This document shows, piece by piece, positions 25,883 through 34,524 of a stretch of 64,000 nucleotides of DNA (its first letter is position 1; each line of letters begins with the position of its first letter). This DNA is from Clostridia bacterium (GTDB taxonomy: Bacteria; Bacillota; Clostridia; Christensenellales; Borkfalkiaceae): positions 41,660-105,659 of the forward strand of contig JAFSLQ010000040.1 of the NCBI GenBank assembly GCA_017448355.1, written 5' to 3'. The notes beneath the pieces are model-generated. The model was not told the origin of the DNA. It searched no databases and saw only the letters and a list, made by a program, of their open reading frames with translations. The position numbers were made by a program, and so were the translations under genes.

Positions 25883-26440
25883 ATGACAATTAAAGACATT
25901 ATTAAAACGGCGGCGGTGTACTTAAACCTTACCGACGTTATCTCTTATCTGGACGGAACGGACGCCACCCCTTCTTCCATAACGCTTTCTAAAACCGATT
26001 TACTTACAAGACTGTCAAATCTTACGATTTCGGAACTTGCCGCGTCCTACGTGCCGATTACTTTTTCAGAAACGGTTACGGCAGCGGATGGCAAAATTGC
26101 GTTTAGCGGTCTTACTCACAACCTAACGCGTATTTTATCCGTCAAAAACGAATTCAATCACGACGCGGAATTTAAAATTTATCCGGAATATATCAAGGTT
26201 TTCGGCGGAAGATACACCATAGAATACGAGTATGCACCCGCAAATTACGGGCTTACCGACGCTGTCGGCTTTAACGGCAAGATTACGGCGGCATTACTCG
26301 GCTACGGCGTCGCGGCGGAGTTTTGCGTGACGGAAGGCAGGTTTGAAGAAGCGGTTTTGTGGCGCAAACGCTATACCCACGGCGTAGAACGCGTGGCGCT
26401 TCCAAAAAGCGCCGCGATAAAAGGCAGGTGCTGGTTATGA
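25883..26440 (+). CDS. Putative head-completion/neck connector protein
   Basis: A 185-residue protein starting MTIKDIIKTAAVYLNLTDV, with a helical N-terminus, a beta-rich middle and a C-terminal helix (GYGVAAEFCVTEGRFEEAVLWRKRY, in part). This fold layout and its place after the capsid gene match head-tail connector or P22 gp4-like tail-accessory proteins. The assignment rests on position and general shape. Its stop overlaps the next start by four bases (ATGA). Confidence 0.6.
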   Translation: MTIKDIIKTAAVYLNLTDVISYLDGTDATPSSITLSKTDLLTRLSNLTISELAASYVPITFSETVTAADGKIAFSGLTHNLTRILSVKNEFNHDAEFKIYPEYIKVFGGRYTIEYEYAPANYGLTDAVGFNGKITAALLGYGVAAEFCVTEGRFEEAVLWRKRYTHGVERVALPKSAAIKGRCWL

Positions 26441-27633
26441 ACGGCTTTGACAGGGTTTCGTATAAAACCCACGTTTTTAAGCGCGATTTTACCGACGAAA
26501 TAAAGACCGTTAATCAATTAACTCTTACGCGAACTTCTATCGCCACGGCCGGAACTTCGCCCGTCAAGTTTTATCATTGTAACGGCGATACCTACGGATA
26601 CAGTACCGACAAAAAGATAAGAAAAATTGTAGGAAGCGAGTACGTTTTTCAGAATTTTACGTCAAACGTCGTGCCGCTTATACTTCCCGTAATAGTAAAC
26701 GGAGAGAAAAAGGTAATGTTCGTAAGCGACGAAACGGCAAAAATCGACGAAGAGACCGTCAGCGGCGTGCCTTACGGCAGTTCGGGCGTTTTTTTTGCCG
26801 GCAGATTATTTATCGCCGACGGCAATAAACTGAAATATTCGGCGGAATTCGATTTCGTTAATTTTTCCGTCGGGCTTGACATCGGCGGGTTTATAGAACT
26901 CGATAAAGATGCAGGCGAAATTCTGTACCTTTCTAAAAACGGAGACGATTTGTACGTTATTGCGGAACACGCGATTTTTTCGCTTTCGCCTTACGGCAAG
27001 CCGTACGAATTTAAGTTGGAACGGATACCGACTTTCGGGCTTTCTATCGTTAAAAACAGCGTGTTCGGTGAAAACGGAGTTATCGGGTTTTTAAACGGGA
27101 AAGATTTTTGTATGCTTTCTTATGGCAAGGTGAAGTTTGTAAGCAATACGATGAACGCCGCTGGAACTTTTACCATGGGTGTTGCGGACGGTTATAACGG
27201 GCTTTACGTTTTGCCTTTCACCGTAAACAGAGTTAATTACGTGTTTGCCTACGACTTCGGATTAAAGAAAGAAGTTGTAGAACAGTTAACGGGCTGTTCC
27301 GTGTCGGGCGAATACGTGGCAAAAAATACGGATATAAGGTTTTACCGAACATCTATAAGCACCGCTACGGTAGCGGTTTCCGCCACCTATAACGGCGAAT
27401 ACGACTTCGGGTCTTGCGCGAAAAAATCCGTATGCAAAATAGAAGCGCACATTACGGGAAGTGCGGAAATCGTCGTTTCTGGCGAAGGGGTTTTCCGCGC
27501 CGCGCTTACCGAAAAGTGTAACCGCACGTCTTGTTACGTGCACGGGCGTATTTTTAATATAGGCTTTGAAAACGCGAGTGAAAACTTTAAAATCAACAAA
27601 CTCGTCATATATTACGTAATTCACGGGGAGTAA
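26437..27633 (+). CDS. Putative packaged-DNA stabilization/tail-hub protein (P22 gp10-like position)
   Basis: A 398-residue beta-rich protein with repeated short strands ending in G-D-x-L/Y-V patterns (NGDDLYVIAEHAIFSLSPYG, DGYNGLYVLPF) suggesting a beta-propeller. In P22-like phages a protein of similar size just after the connector (gp10) plugs the portal. ATG at 26437 is chosen because it overlaps the upstream stop (ATGA); longer upstream extensions in this frame are inside the previous gene. The function is inferred from order and fold impression. Confidence 0.55.
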   Translation: MNGFDRVSYKTHVFKRDFTDEIKTVNQLTLTRTSIATAGTSPVKFYHCNGDTYGYSTDKKIRKIVGSEYVFQNFTSNVVPLILPVIVNGEKKVMFVSDETAKIDEETVSGVPYGSSGVFFAGRLFIADGNKLKYSAEFDFVNFSVGLDIGGFIELDKDAGEILYLSKNGDDLYVIAEHAIFSLSPYGKPYEFKLERIPTFGLSIVKNSVFGENGVIGFLNGKDFCMLSYGKVKFVSNTMNAAGTFTMGVADGYNGLYVLPFTVNRVNYVFAYDFGLKKEVVEQLTGCSVSGEYVAKNTDIRFYRTSISTATVAVSATYNGEYDFGSCAKKSVCKIEAHITGSAEIVVSGEGVFRAALTEKCNRTSCYVHGRIFNIGFENASENFKINKLVIYYVIHGE

Positions 27634-27637
27634 AAAA

Positions 27638-28534
27638 ATGACTTTTAACACACCGACTACAAAAAATGAGATGTATGAAATATTACAGCAGATTTTCTAT
27701 TATTACAGAATACGGCGGGAAGCAAGCCCCGACGTTTCGCTTAACGATTTGTCGCTTACCCGTTTGAGCGTTCCGCTTGTAACCGACTCTCAGCGCGCTA
27801 CCAAGGCGCAAACGGCGCTTCGTGCCGCGCAGGCGGAAAAAGTTCTTAATTATAAAAAGAAAATAAGCGACGAAATATTTGAACTCGACGTTAAAATTTC
27901 AACTTACGCAACGCAAAAGACCGCCGCGGAAAACGCCGCCAGACTGTCTTACGCCGCCGCGGAAGAAAAAGCCGAGCGCGAAGCGATAAAGCGCGGTATT
28001 GCGGAAAGCAGCGCGGTTATAGACAGAATAGCCGATATTCAGACAGCGCTTGCTTCGGAACTTACGGCAATCGACGCCGAGTACGACGAAAAAATCGCCA
28101 CGGCGTCTGCGCGAAAAAGCAGATTAGAGACAGACCTTGTCGGCGCGGACACTTACTATTCGGACGTGTTCAGTTACGAAGTCGCCGCCGAAAAAGACCG
28201 TCTTAAAGCGGAAGAAGAAAAGTTAAAGCGCGAAATTTTCAAATACAACAACGGGCTTGACGAAAAGGAACAGCGTGCGGCGAACAGCAAGTTAAGCACC
28301 GAACGTTCGTTAGAACTTAAACGTATCGATATTTCCGTCAATGCTTTTACCAAAGACCAACTTGTCGAGATGGGGTATTATACCGACGCTATTAACTGCG
28401 TTTGCGCCTATTTCGACACTTTAAGCGCGCTTACCGCTTACCAGCAGATAGCGCACGACACTAAGGTTGCAATCTACTTGGACGATTACTATTCTAACGT
28501 CGTGTATATGTATAAAACTCTTGCCAACGCTTAA
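27638..28534 (+). CDS. Coiled-coil protein ending the phage cassette
   Basis: A 298-residue protein whose residues about 55-235 form long Ala/Glu/Lys-rich coiled coils (KAQTALRAAQAEKVLNYKKK, EEKAEREAIKRGIAESSAV, DRLKAEEEKLKREIFKYNN). The ends are more globular and rich in Tyr. No known family. It could be a structural component such as a needle or inner core protein, or a host-specific addition. It lies four bases after the previous stop and is followed by a terminator, closing the cassette. Confidence 0.6.
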   Translation: MTFNTPTTKNEMYEILQQIFYYYRIRREASPDVSLNDLSLTRLSVPLVTDSQRATKAQTALRAAQAEKVLNYKKKISDEIFELDVKISTYATQKTAAENAARLSYAAAEEKAEREAIKRGIAESSAVIDRIADIQTALASELTAIDAEYDEKIATASARKSRLETDLVGADTYYSDVFSYEVAAEKDRLKAEEEKLKREIFKYNNGLDEKEQRAANSKLSTERSLELKRIDISVNAFTKDQLVEMGYYTDAINCVCAYFDTLSALTAYQQIAHDTKVAIYLDDYYSNVVYMYKTLANA

Positions 28535-28540
28535 AAACTT

Positions 28541-28594
28541 AAAGCCCCGAAACGGCGGATAAAAACGCAGCTTTCGGGGCTTTACTTATTTTTA
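28541..28594 (+). terminator. Terminator closing the phage-like cassette
   Basis: A 12-bp perfect stem AAAGCCCCGAAA / TTTCGGGGCTTT with a 19-base loop, followed by ACTTATTTTT. It lies between the coiled-coil gene and ispG. Confidence 0.8.
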
Positions 28595-28619
28595 TAATTG
28601 TGTTACAATATAAGCGTTT

Positions 28620-29654
28620 ATGAGTAAAAAGATATTGATAGGAAACGTCGCGATAGGCGGCGGGGAAAAAATTGCCGTTCAATCGATGGCGACTTTTAAA
28701 ACTTGTACGGACGATGCCGTGCGTCAGGCGGTGGAACTTGAAAACGCGGGATGCGAAATCTTGCGCTTTTCGGTTTTGGACGAAGACGACGCGGCGGCTT
28801 TTTCCGCTATAAAAAAAGCGGTTAAAATGCCGCTTGTTGCGGATATTCATTTCGATTATAAACTCGCGCTGAAATCAATCGACGGCGGTGCGGACAAAAT
28901 CCGCATTAATCCCGGCAATATCGGGGGGGAGCAGAACGTTCAAAAAGTCGCTAGCGCTGCAAAAGCGAACGGTATTCCCATAAGGGTCGGTTCAAACACG
29001 GGCAGTATCGACAAGGAATTTTTGAATAAATACGGCAAAAACGAAGTTTCTCTTGCCGAAAGCGCGTTAAAACAGGTCGCTATTTTGGAAAAATACGGCG
29101 TGCAGGATATTGTTGTGTCGGTCAAAGCGTCAAGCGTGCCCTTAACCGTCAAAGCGTACGAATACATAGCGGCAAAAACCGATTATCCTTTGCATCTCGG
29201 CGTTACCGAAGCGGGGACGGAATTTAACGGAGTGATAAAAAACTCCGCCGCACTCGGCGCGCTGTTACTTCGTGGTATAGGCGACACTGTAAGGATAAGT
29301 CTTTCCGCACCGCCCGTAAAAGAAGTTGTGGCGGCAAAAGCGCTTCTTTCCGCATTAGAACTTAGAACGGGTGCAAATCTTGTCGCTTGTCCGACCTGCG
29401 GCAGATGCGAGTGGGATTGTATGGATTTTGCGGCAAAAACCGAAAAGTATATTTCTGGCATAAATAAACCCATAAAAGTCGCGGTTATGGGTTGTGTAGT
29501 CAACGGCCCCGGCGAAGCGGCGGACGCGGACGTCGGCGTTGCGGGCGCAAAGGGCGGATGCGTTATCTTTTCGCACGGAAAGATACTTAAAACCGTTAAA
29601 CGGGAAGATTTAGAGAAGGAATTTTTTGCGGAGATAGATAAATGTATACTGTAA
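28620..29654 (+). CDS. ispG: 4-hydroxy-3-methylbut-2-en-1-yl diphosphate synthase
   Basis: A 344-residue [4Fe-4S] enzyme of the methylerythritol phosphate isoprenoid pathway (also called GcpE). It has the TIM-barrel N-terminus with PLVADIHFDYKLAL and DKIRINPGNIG, and the C-terminal cluster-binding cysteines in ACPTCGRCEWDC and VMGCVVNGPGE. It converts methylerythritol cyclodiphosphate to HMBPP. It works with Dxr encoded about 7 kb downstream. Its end overlaps the PolC-like gene by 13 bp, keeping the usual Firmicutes ispG-polC adjacency. Confidence 0.94.
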   Translation: MSKKILIGNVAIGGGEKIAVQSMATFKTCTDDAVRQAVELENAGCEILRFSVLDEDDAAAFSAIKKAVKMPLVADIHFDYKLALKSIDGGADKIRINPGNIGGEQNVQKVASAAKANGIPIRVGSNTGSIDKEFLNKYGKNEVSLAESALKQVAILEKYGVQDIVVSVKASSVPLTVKAYEYIAAKTDYPLHLGVTEAGTEFNGVIKNSAALGALLLRGIGDTVRISLSAPPVKEVVAAKALLSALELRTGANLVACPTCGRCEWDCMDFAAKTEKYISGINKPIKVAVMGCVVNGPGEAADADVGVAGAKGGCVIFSHGKILKTVKREDLEKEFFAEIDKCIL

Positions 29655-31174
29655 AAAACAGCGCGGAATTTTTATCTGCCGTAACAGATTTGGACGAAAG
29701 ACTTAAAAATTTAAAACTCAGTTCCGTCGAAGTGGATAAAAACCAAAATTCCGTCGTATATAATTTTATTTGCGATAAGGCGATAGACGCCGAACTTAAA
29801 GAAAAAATTCTGGACGTTTGCGAAAAGAACACCGCGAGAATTTTTTCAAGCGTAGCGGTTAATGTTTCTAAAATCGTCTCGAACGGCGATTTGGTAAATC
29901 AGGCGATATATAAATTTTTAAAGGATAATTATCCGTCGGTTTCGATATTTTTAGACCCCGGCGACGTAAGTTCGGTTTCGGAAGGAAATCTGGTAAAGTA
30001 TAAACTGCGCCTAACGAAAGACGGCGCGGAATACGTTATAAAAAACGGCGCGATAAAAAGTTTAAACGAGTTTTTGTCCAAACACTTCTGTTCGGAATTT
30101 GTGGGCAGTACCGAAATTAAGCCCGAAAATCTCTCGGTCAATCTTTTATCCGAAGAAGTGTTTGCGGGCGAACTCGAAAAGATAGAGTATCGCACGATAA
30201 AGATTAAAGAGTTTACGGTGATTGACGACGTGTCTCTCGGAACGAACGCCGTTTACATAGAAGATTTGACTGACGGCCCGCACGTCGTTGCGGGTAAAAT
30301 TACCGAAATTTCCGAGCGCGAGACTAAGAACGGCAAGCCGTTTTTCATTATTTATATCGACGATACGACGGGGCTTGTCGGCGGCGTGTATTTCAGCAAG
30401 AAAAACACCTACGATAAGATAAAAAAATTACAGGCGGGGGACGCGATAATCGCGCGCGGCACGCTTGGCGAGTATAACGGCAGAAGAAGTTTTACCTTCG
30501 ACAAGATTAACGCCTGCGTTTTTCCCGAAGACTTTGTTAAAGTATCGAAGCGTAAAAAGACGACGCCGAGAAACTATAAACTTATCTTTCCCGAAAAGGC
30601 GACTTCGGTTAAGGCGAACACGGTGTTCGATTATAACGCCGTTCTGCCGGAAGAATTGACGAATAAGACCTACGTGGTGTTTGACTTTGAAACGACGGGC
30701 GTGGATTTTATGAATAACGGCATAACGGAAATAGGCGCGGTAAAGATTGAAGGCGGAAAGATTACCGAACAGTTTACGACTCTCGTTAAGCCAGACTATC
30801 CTATACTGCCCGATAACGTCGCAATCACGGGTATAACGCCCGAAATGGTGGCTAACTCTCCCAAGATTGAAGAAGTGTTGCCCGATTTTCTTAAATTTAT
30901 AGAGTACAGCGTGATAGTCGCGCATAACGCCGCTTTCGATACGAGTTTTTTACGGCGGTTTGCGGGCGAGAACGATTACGACGTGAATAACGCTGTGATG
31001 GATACACTTGAAATGTCGAGAAGACTTTTGCCGCAACTTCGCCATCATGATTTGCAGACTATTGCCGACTATTTTAATATAGCCTTTCATCATCACAGGG
31101 CGCTGTCCGACGCGTACGCGACCGCGGAGGCCTTTATCGAACTTATGAAACTTAAATATAAAAATAAACCGTAA
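29642..31174 (+). CDS. PolC-like protein with N-terminal, OB and 3'-5' exonuclease domains only
   Basis: A 510-residue protein corresponding to the first part of the Firmicutes replicative polymerase PolC. Residues about 1-190 resemble the PolC N-terminal domain; 195-310 form the OB domain (VVAGKITEISERETKNGKPFF and GTLGEYNGRRSFTF, in part); 345-505 form a DnaQ-type exonuclease with ExoI FDFETTG, ExoII VAHNAAFDTSF and ExoIII HHRALSDAYATAEAF, so catalytic acids are intact. The PHP domain that normally separates OB and exonuclease is missing, as is the entire polymerase domain. The next gene is rpsB, so the rest is not nearby. It may act as a proofreading or repair exonuclease. Confidence 0.85.
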   Translation: MYTVKNSAEFLSAVTDLDERLKNLKLSSVEVDKNQNSVVYNFICDKAIDAELKEKILDVCEKNTARIFSSVAVNVSKIVSNGDLVNQAIYKFLKDNYPSVSIFLDPGDVSSVSEGNLVKYKLRLTKDGAEYVIKNGAIKSLNEFLSKHFCSEFVGSTEIKPENLSVNLLSEEVFAGELEKIEYRTIKIKEFTVIDDVSLGTNAVYIEDLTDGPHVVAGKITEISERETKNGKPFFIIYIDDTTGLVGGVYFSKKNTYDKIKKLQAGDAIIARGTLGEYNGRRSFTFDKINACVFPEDFVKVSKRKKTTPRNYKLIFPEKATSVKANTVFDYNAVLPEELTNKTYVVFDFETTGVDFMNNGITEIGAVKIEGGKITEQFTTLVKPDYPILPDNVAITGITPEMVANSPKIEEVLPDFLKFIEYSVIVAHNAAFDTSFLRRFAGENDYDVNNAVMDTLEMSRRLLPQLRHHDLQTIADYFNIAFHHHRALSDAYATAEAFIELMKLKYKNKP

Positions 31175-31224
31175 ATTTAAGGGAATTTCTTTAAAAAGTT
31201 TAAAATTGTCGGTAAAACGACCTT

Positions 31225-31252
31225 AAAAGCCTTGCCTTAGCAGGGCTTTTAT
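31225..31252 (+). terminator. Hairpin ahead of rpsB (terminator of the upstream operon)
   Basis: Stem AAAAGCCtTGC / GCaGGGCTTTT with a short loop ending in TTTTATG, in the 207-bp gap between the PolC-like gene and rpsB. The remaining leader 31253-31381 has further short repeats and a strong ribosome site (GGAGGA) but no recognised S2-leader fold. Confidence 0.6.
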
Positions 31253-31381
31253 GTTAAAATGTTAAGGCTAAAAAATTCACACCCGAACGCTTTTTGCTTT
31301 CGTGTTGCGGTAAAAACTTTAACCCGCCGCAATGTCAGGCAAATAAAACGGGCTTCGGGGAGGAAAAACGGAGGAATTATT

Positions 31382-32155
31382 ATGGCGGTTATCACAATGA
31401 AGCAACTCCTTGAAACGGGGGTTCACTTCGGACACCAGACAAGACGCTGGAATCCGAAAATGAAGAAGTACATTTACGGCGAAAGAAACGGTATTCATAT
31501 CGTTAACTTAGAGCAGACCGTAGAACTCATCGAAAACGACGCGTATCCTTTCGTCGTCGAACAGGTGAAAGCGGGAAAGCGCGTGCTTTTCGTCGGTACT
31601 AAAAAACAGGCGCAGGACGCCGTTAAAGAAGAAGCCGAAAGATGCGGCGAGTTCTACATTAATTCCAGATGGCTCGGCGGCACTCTCACCAACTTCAAGA
31701 CCATAAGGTCGAGAATCGACAGGCTTAACAAACTCAACAATATGGAAAAGATGGGCGAGTTCGACCTTCTTCCCAAGAAAGAAGTTATGAAACTCAAAGC
31801 CGAAAGGGATAAACTTGAAACCAATCTCGGCGGTATCAAAGAAATGCGTTCTCTTCCCGGCGTTATGTTTATCGTCGACCCCGATCAGGAAGACATCGCG
31901 GTAGAAGAAGCGCGTAAACTCGGTATTCCGGTTGTGGCTATCACCGATACCAACTGCGACCCCGATTTAATCGACCACGTTATTCCCGGAAACGACGACG
32001 CTATCCGTGCGGTAAAACTTATCGCTTCGGTAATTGCTGACGCGGTTTTAGAAGCAAAACAGGGCGAAGATTTCGTTAAGGAAGCGGCGGAAGAAACTTC
32101 CGAAGAAGCGGAAGATATTACGGAAGAAACCGTAGAAGAAAAACCCGCCGAATAA
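31382..32155 (+). CDS. rpsB: 30S ribosomal protein S2
   Basis: A 257-residue S2: [19 protein letters not shown] at the start, [31 protein letters not shown] and the [14 protein letters not shown] block. The C-terminal tail after about residue 225 is strongly acidic (Glu-rich), a common variable end. ATG at 31382 with GGAGGA is chosen over longer upstream frames. It is the first gene of the rpsB-tsf operon, 33 bp before tsf. Confidence 0.97.
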   Translation: MAVITMKQLLETGVHFGHQTRRWNPKMKKYIYGERNGIHIVNLEQTVELIENDAYPFVVEQVKAGKRVLFVGTKKQAQDAVKEEAERCGEFYINSRWLGGTLTNFKTIRSRIDRLNKLNNMEKMGEFDLLPKKEVMKLKAERDKLETNLGGIKEMRSLPGVMFIVDPDQEDIAVEEARKLGIPVVAITDTNCDPDLIDHVIPGNDDAIRAVKLIASVIADAVLEAKQGEDFVKEAAEETSEEAEDITEETVEEKPAE

Positions 32156-32188
32156 TCGGATTATAAACTATTAAGGGAGATAAAAATT

Positions 32189-33070
32189 ATGTTTACAGGA
32201 AGCGACGTAATTGCGCTCCGCCAGAAGACGGGCGCGGGTGTACTCGATTGTAAAAAAGCGCTGACCGAAACGGACGGCGATATGGAAAAGGCGGTAGACT
32301 ATTTAAGAGAAAAGGGCATCGCAAAGGCTGCTAAAAAGGCTTCGCGTATCGCCGCGGAAGGCATAGTCGCCGCGAAAATTGAAGGCAACAAGGGCGTTCT
32401 CGTTGAAGTCAACTGCGAAACCGACTTCGTTGCAAACGGCGATAAATACCGTGAATTCGTTGCGGGTGTTGCCGATTACGTTATTAAAAACGACGTAAAA
32501 GACGCAGACGCGCTTATCGAAGCGAAAAAGGACGAAACGATAGAAGCGACCGCGACTATCGGTGAAAAGATTGCTATTCGCCGTTTCGTAAAATACGAAA
32601 CCAAAAGCGGCATTATCGAAAGTTATATTCATATGGGCGGCAAGGTCGGCGTCTTAGTTGAAATCGACGGCTGCACTTGTGAAAAGGCTCACGAACTCGC
32701 GCACGACGTAGCGCTTCAAATCGCCGCGGCAAAACCGCTTTACTTAAATGCAAGCGAAGTTCCCGCGGAAGTTTTGGAACACGAAAAAGAAATCTTAAAA
32801 GCGCAGGCGTTAAACGAAGGCAAGCCCGCGGCAATCATCGACAGGATGGTTGAAGGCAGAGTTAAAAAGTATTACGACGAATTCTGCTTAGTAAATCAGG
32901 CGTTCATTAAAGACCCCTCTATTACCATCGAAAAACTCGTGGCGGCGGTCGGCAAAGAAATGGGCAAGACCTTGACGATAAAAAGATTTACCCGTTTCGA
33001 AATGGGCGAAGGCTTGGAAAAGAGAAACGAAGACTTTGCTGCGGAAGTAGAAGCGCAGATGAAAAAATAA
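32189..33070 (+). CDS. tsf: Elongation factor Ts
   Basis: A 293-residue EF-Ts. The N-terminal UBA-like domain has the conserved [16 protein letters not shown], followed by the core with [16 protein letters not shown], which contains the TDFV motif that contacts EF-Tu and drives GDP release. The C-terminal half keeps the repeated dimer-like subdomains. RBS AGGGAG precedes the ATG. The gene is followed by an intrinsic terminator. Confidence 0.97.
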   Translation: MFTGSDVIALRQKTGAGVLDCKKALTETDGDMEKAVDYLREKGIAKAAKKASRIAAEGIVAAKIEGNKGVLVEVNCETDFVANGDKYREFVAGVADYVIKNDVKDADALIEAKKDETIEATATIGEKIAIRRFVKYETKSGIIESYIHMGGKVGVLVEIDGCTCEKAHELAHDVALQIAAAKPLYLNASEVPAEVLEHEKEILKAQALNEGKPAAIIDRMVEGRVKKYYDEFCLVNQAFIKDPSITIEKLVAAVGKEMGKTLTIKRFTRFEMGEGLEKRNEDFAAEVEAQMKK

Positions 33071-33085
33071 CCGTTAAAAAGGTTG

Positions 33086-33118
33086 AAACGCCGAATTTAG
33101 ATAAATTCGGCGTTTTTC
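33086..33118 (+). terminator. Intrinsic terminator of the rpsB-tsf operon
   Basis: A 13-bp perfect stem AAACGCCGAATTT / AAATTCGGCGTTT with a four-base loop and a T run. Confidence 0.92.
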
Positions 33119-33140
33119 TTTTACTAATTTGTTTTTTGCA

Positions 33141-33169
33141 TAGACAAAACAGTTAAAATATTATATAAT
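33141..33169 (+). promoter_or_regulatory. Promoter of the pyrH-frr-uppS-cdsA-dxr-rseP operon
   Basis: TAGACA (33141-33146), a 17-base spacer, TATAAT (33164-33169), lying 52 bp before the pyrH start and after the tsf terminator. Confidence 0.7.
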
Positions 33170-33220
33170 ATATAAGGTTAATTAAGATTAAACTTTTTAG
33201 CCGTAAAAAGGAGATAAAAC

Positions 33221-33928
33221 ATGCAAAACGCAAAGTACAAAAGGGTAATTATAAAACTTTCGGGCGAAGCGCTCGCGGGCGACAACGACCACGGCATAGA
33301 CGAAAAAACGCTTAATAAAGTCGTAGACCAGATTATCGCGGTAAAAAATTTGGGCGTTCAGGTAGGCATAATCGTCGGCGGCGGCAACTTCTGGCGCGGC
33401 AGACAGGGCAGAGAAATGGACAGAACGACCGCAGACCATATGGGCATGCTTGCGACGGTTATCAACGCGCTTGCAATTCAGGACGCGTTAGAGAGAAAGA
33501 ATATCCCGACGAGAGTGCAAACTGCACTTACCATTACCCGCGTTGCAGAACCTTATATTTTAAGAAAGGCTATGTCGCACCTATCAAAAGGCAGAATAGT
33601 TATATTCGCTTGCGGAACGGGTAATCCTTACTTTACGACCGATACGGCGGCGGCGCTTCGCGCGGCGGAAATAGGCGCGGAAGTATTACTTCTTGCCAAA
33701 AACGTCGACGGCATCTACGATTCCGACCCCAAGGAAAATAAAGACGCCAAAAAACTTAAAACCGTCGATTATAAAGACTTTATCGCTAAGGGCTTACGCG
33801 CTATGGATACGACGGCAATCACTATCTGTATGGAAAACGATATCCCCGTGCTTGCTTTCGGGTTGTTTGAAGAAAACGCTCTTCTTCGCGCGGTAACGGG
33901 CGAAGATATAGGCACGCTTATAAAATAA
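33221..33928 (+). CDS. pyrH: UMP kinase
   Basis: A 235-residue amino-acid-kinase-family UMP kinase. Motifs: KLSGEALAGD at the N-terminus, VGIIVGGGNFWRG phosphate-binding loop near residue 45, CGTGNPYFTTDTAAALRAAEI and LLAKNVDGIYDSDP near 165. It phosphorylates UMP to UDP for RNA and cell-wall precursor synthesis. RBS AGGAG before ATG. It is the first gene of a conserved pyrH-frr-uppS-cdsA-dxr-rseP run. Confidence 0.96.
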   Translation: MQNAKYKRVIIKLSGEALAGDNDHGIDEKTLNKVVDQIIAVKNLGVQVGIIVGGGNFWRGRQGREMDRTTADHMGMLATVINALAIQDALERKNIPTRVQTALTITRVAEPYILRKAMSHLSKGRIVIFACGTGNPYFTTDTAAALRAAEIGAEVLLLAKNVDGIYDSDPKENKDAKKLKTVDYKDFIAKGLRAMDTTAITICMENDIPVLAFGLFEENALLRAVTGEDIGTLIK

Positions 33929-33948
33929 ACTTTAAGGAGAACAGTATT

Positions 33949-34524
33949 ATGTCGATAGAAAACGAACAGTTTGAAATGCTGATGATGGAAACTATGGAAA
34001 AGACCGATAAAACCGTTTCGGTTTTAAACGGCGAATACGTAACTATAAGGGCGGGCAGGGCAAATCCGCATATACTCGATAAAGTACTTGTCGATTATTA
34101 CGGCACGCCTACGCCTATAAATCAAGTGGGCAATATGTCCGTTCAGGACGGAAGATGTCTAGTCATCGCCCCTTGGGACGCGTCTATGCTGAAAGTCATC
34201 GAAAAGCAGTTGCTTGCGGAAAATCTCGGCATCACGCCTTCTAACGACGGCAAGGTGATAAGGCTTGTATTCCCCGCGCTTACCGAAGAACGCCGCAGAG
34301 AAATCGTTAAACAGATAAAGAAAATGGCGGAAGACGCGAAAGTCGCCGTCAGAAACGTCCGCAGAGATATGATGGACGCGCTTAAAAAGATGAAAAACAA
34401 CAAGGAACTTTCGGAAGACGAACACGCCGTTTGTGAAAAGGACGTCGATAAAGTTATCACCGAAGCAATCGAGAAAATAGATAAACTTTCCGTCGATAAA
34501 GAAAAGGAAGTAATGAGCGTATAA
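33949..34524 (+). CDS. frr: Ribosome recycling factor
   Basis: A 191-residue RRF, slightly longer than the usual 185. Conserved blocks: IRAGRANPHILDKVLVDYYG, TPINQVGNMSV, RCLVIAPWD, LTEERRREIVKQIK and the long C-terminal helix with VRNVRRDMMDALKK. With EF-G it splits post-termination ribosomes. Its stop overlaps the uppS start by one base. Confidence 0.96.
   Translation: MSIENEQFEMLMMETMEKTDKTVSVLNGEYVTIRAGRANPHILDKVLVDYYGTPTPINQVGNMSVQDGRCLVIAPWDASMLKVIEKQLLAENLGITPSNDGKVIRLVFPALTEERRREIVKQIKKMAEDAKVAVRNVRRDMMDALKKMKNNKELSEDEHAVCEKDVDKVITEAIEKIDKLSVDKEKEVMSV

Noticed and set aside
26359-26436. Extended start for the neck-like beta-rich gene
   Set aside because: The extension lies inside the preceding connector gene; the ATGA overlap at 26437 gives the natural start.
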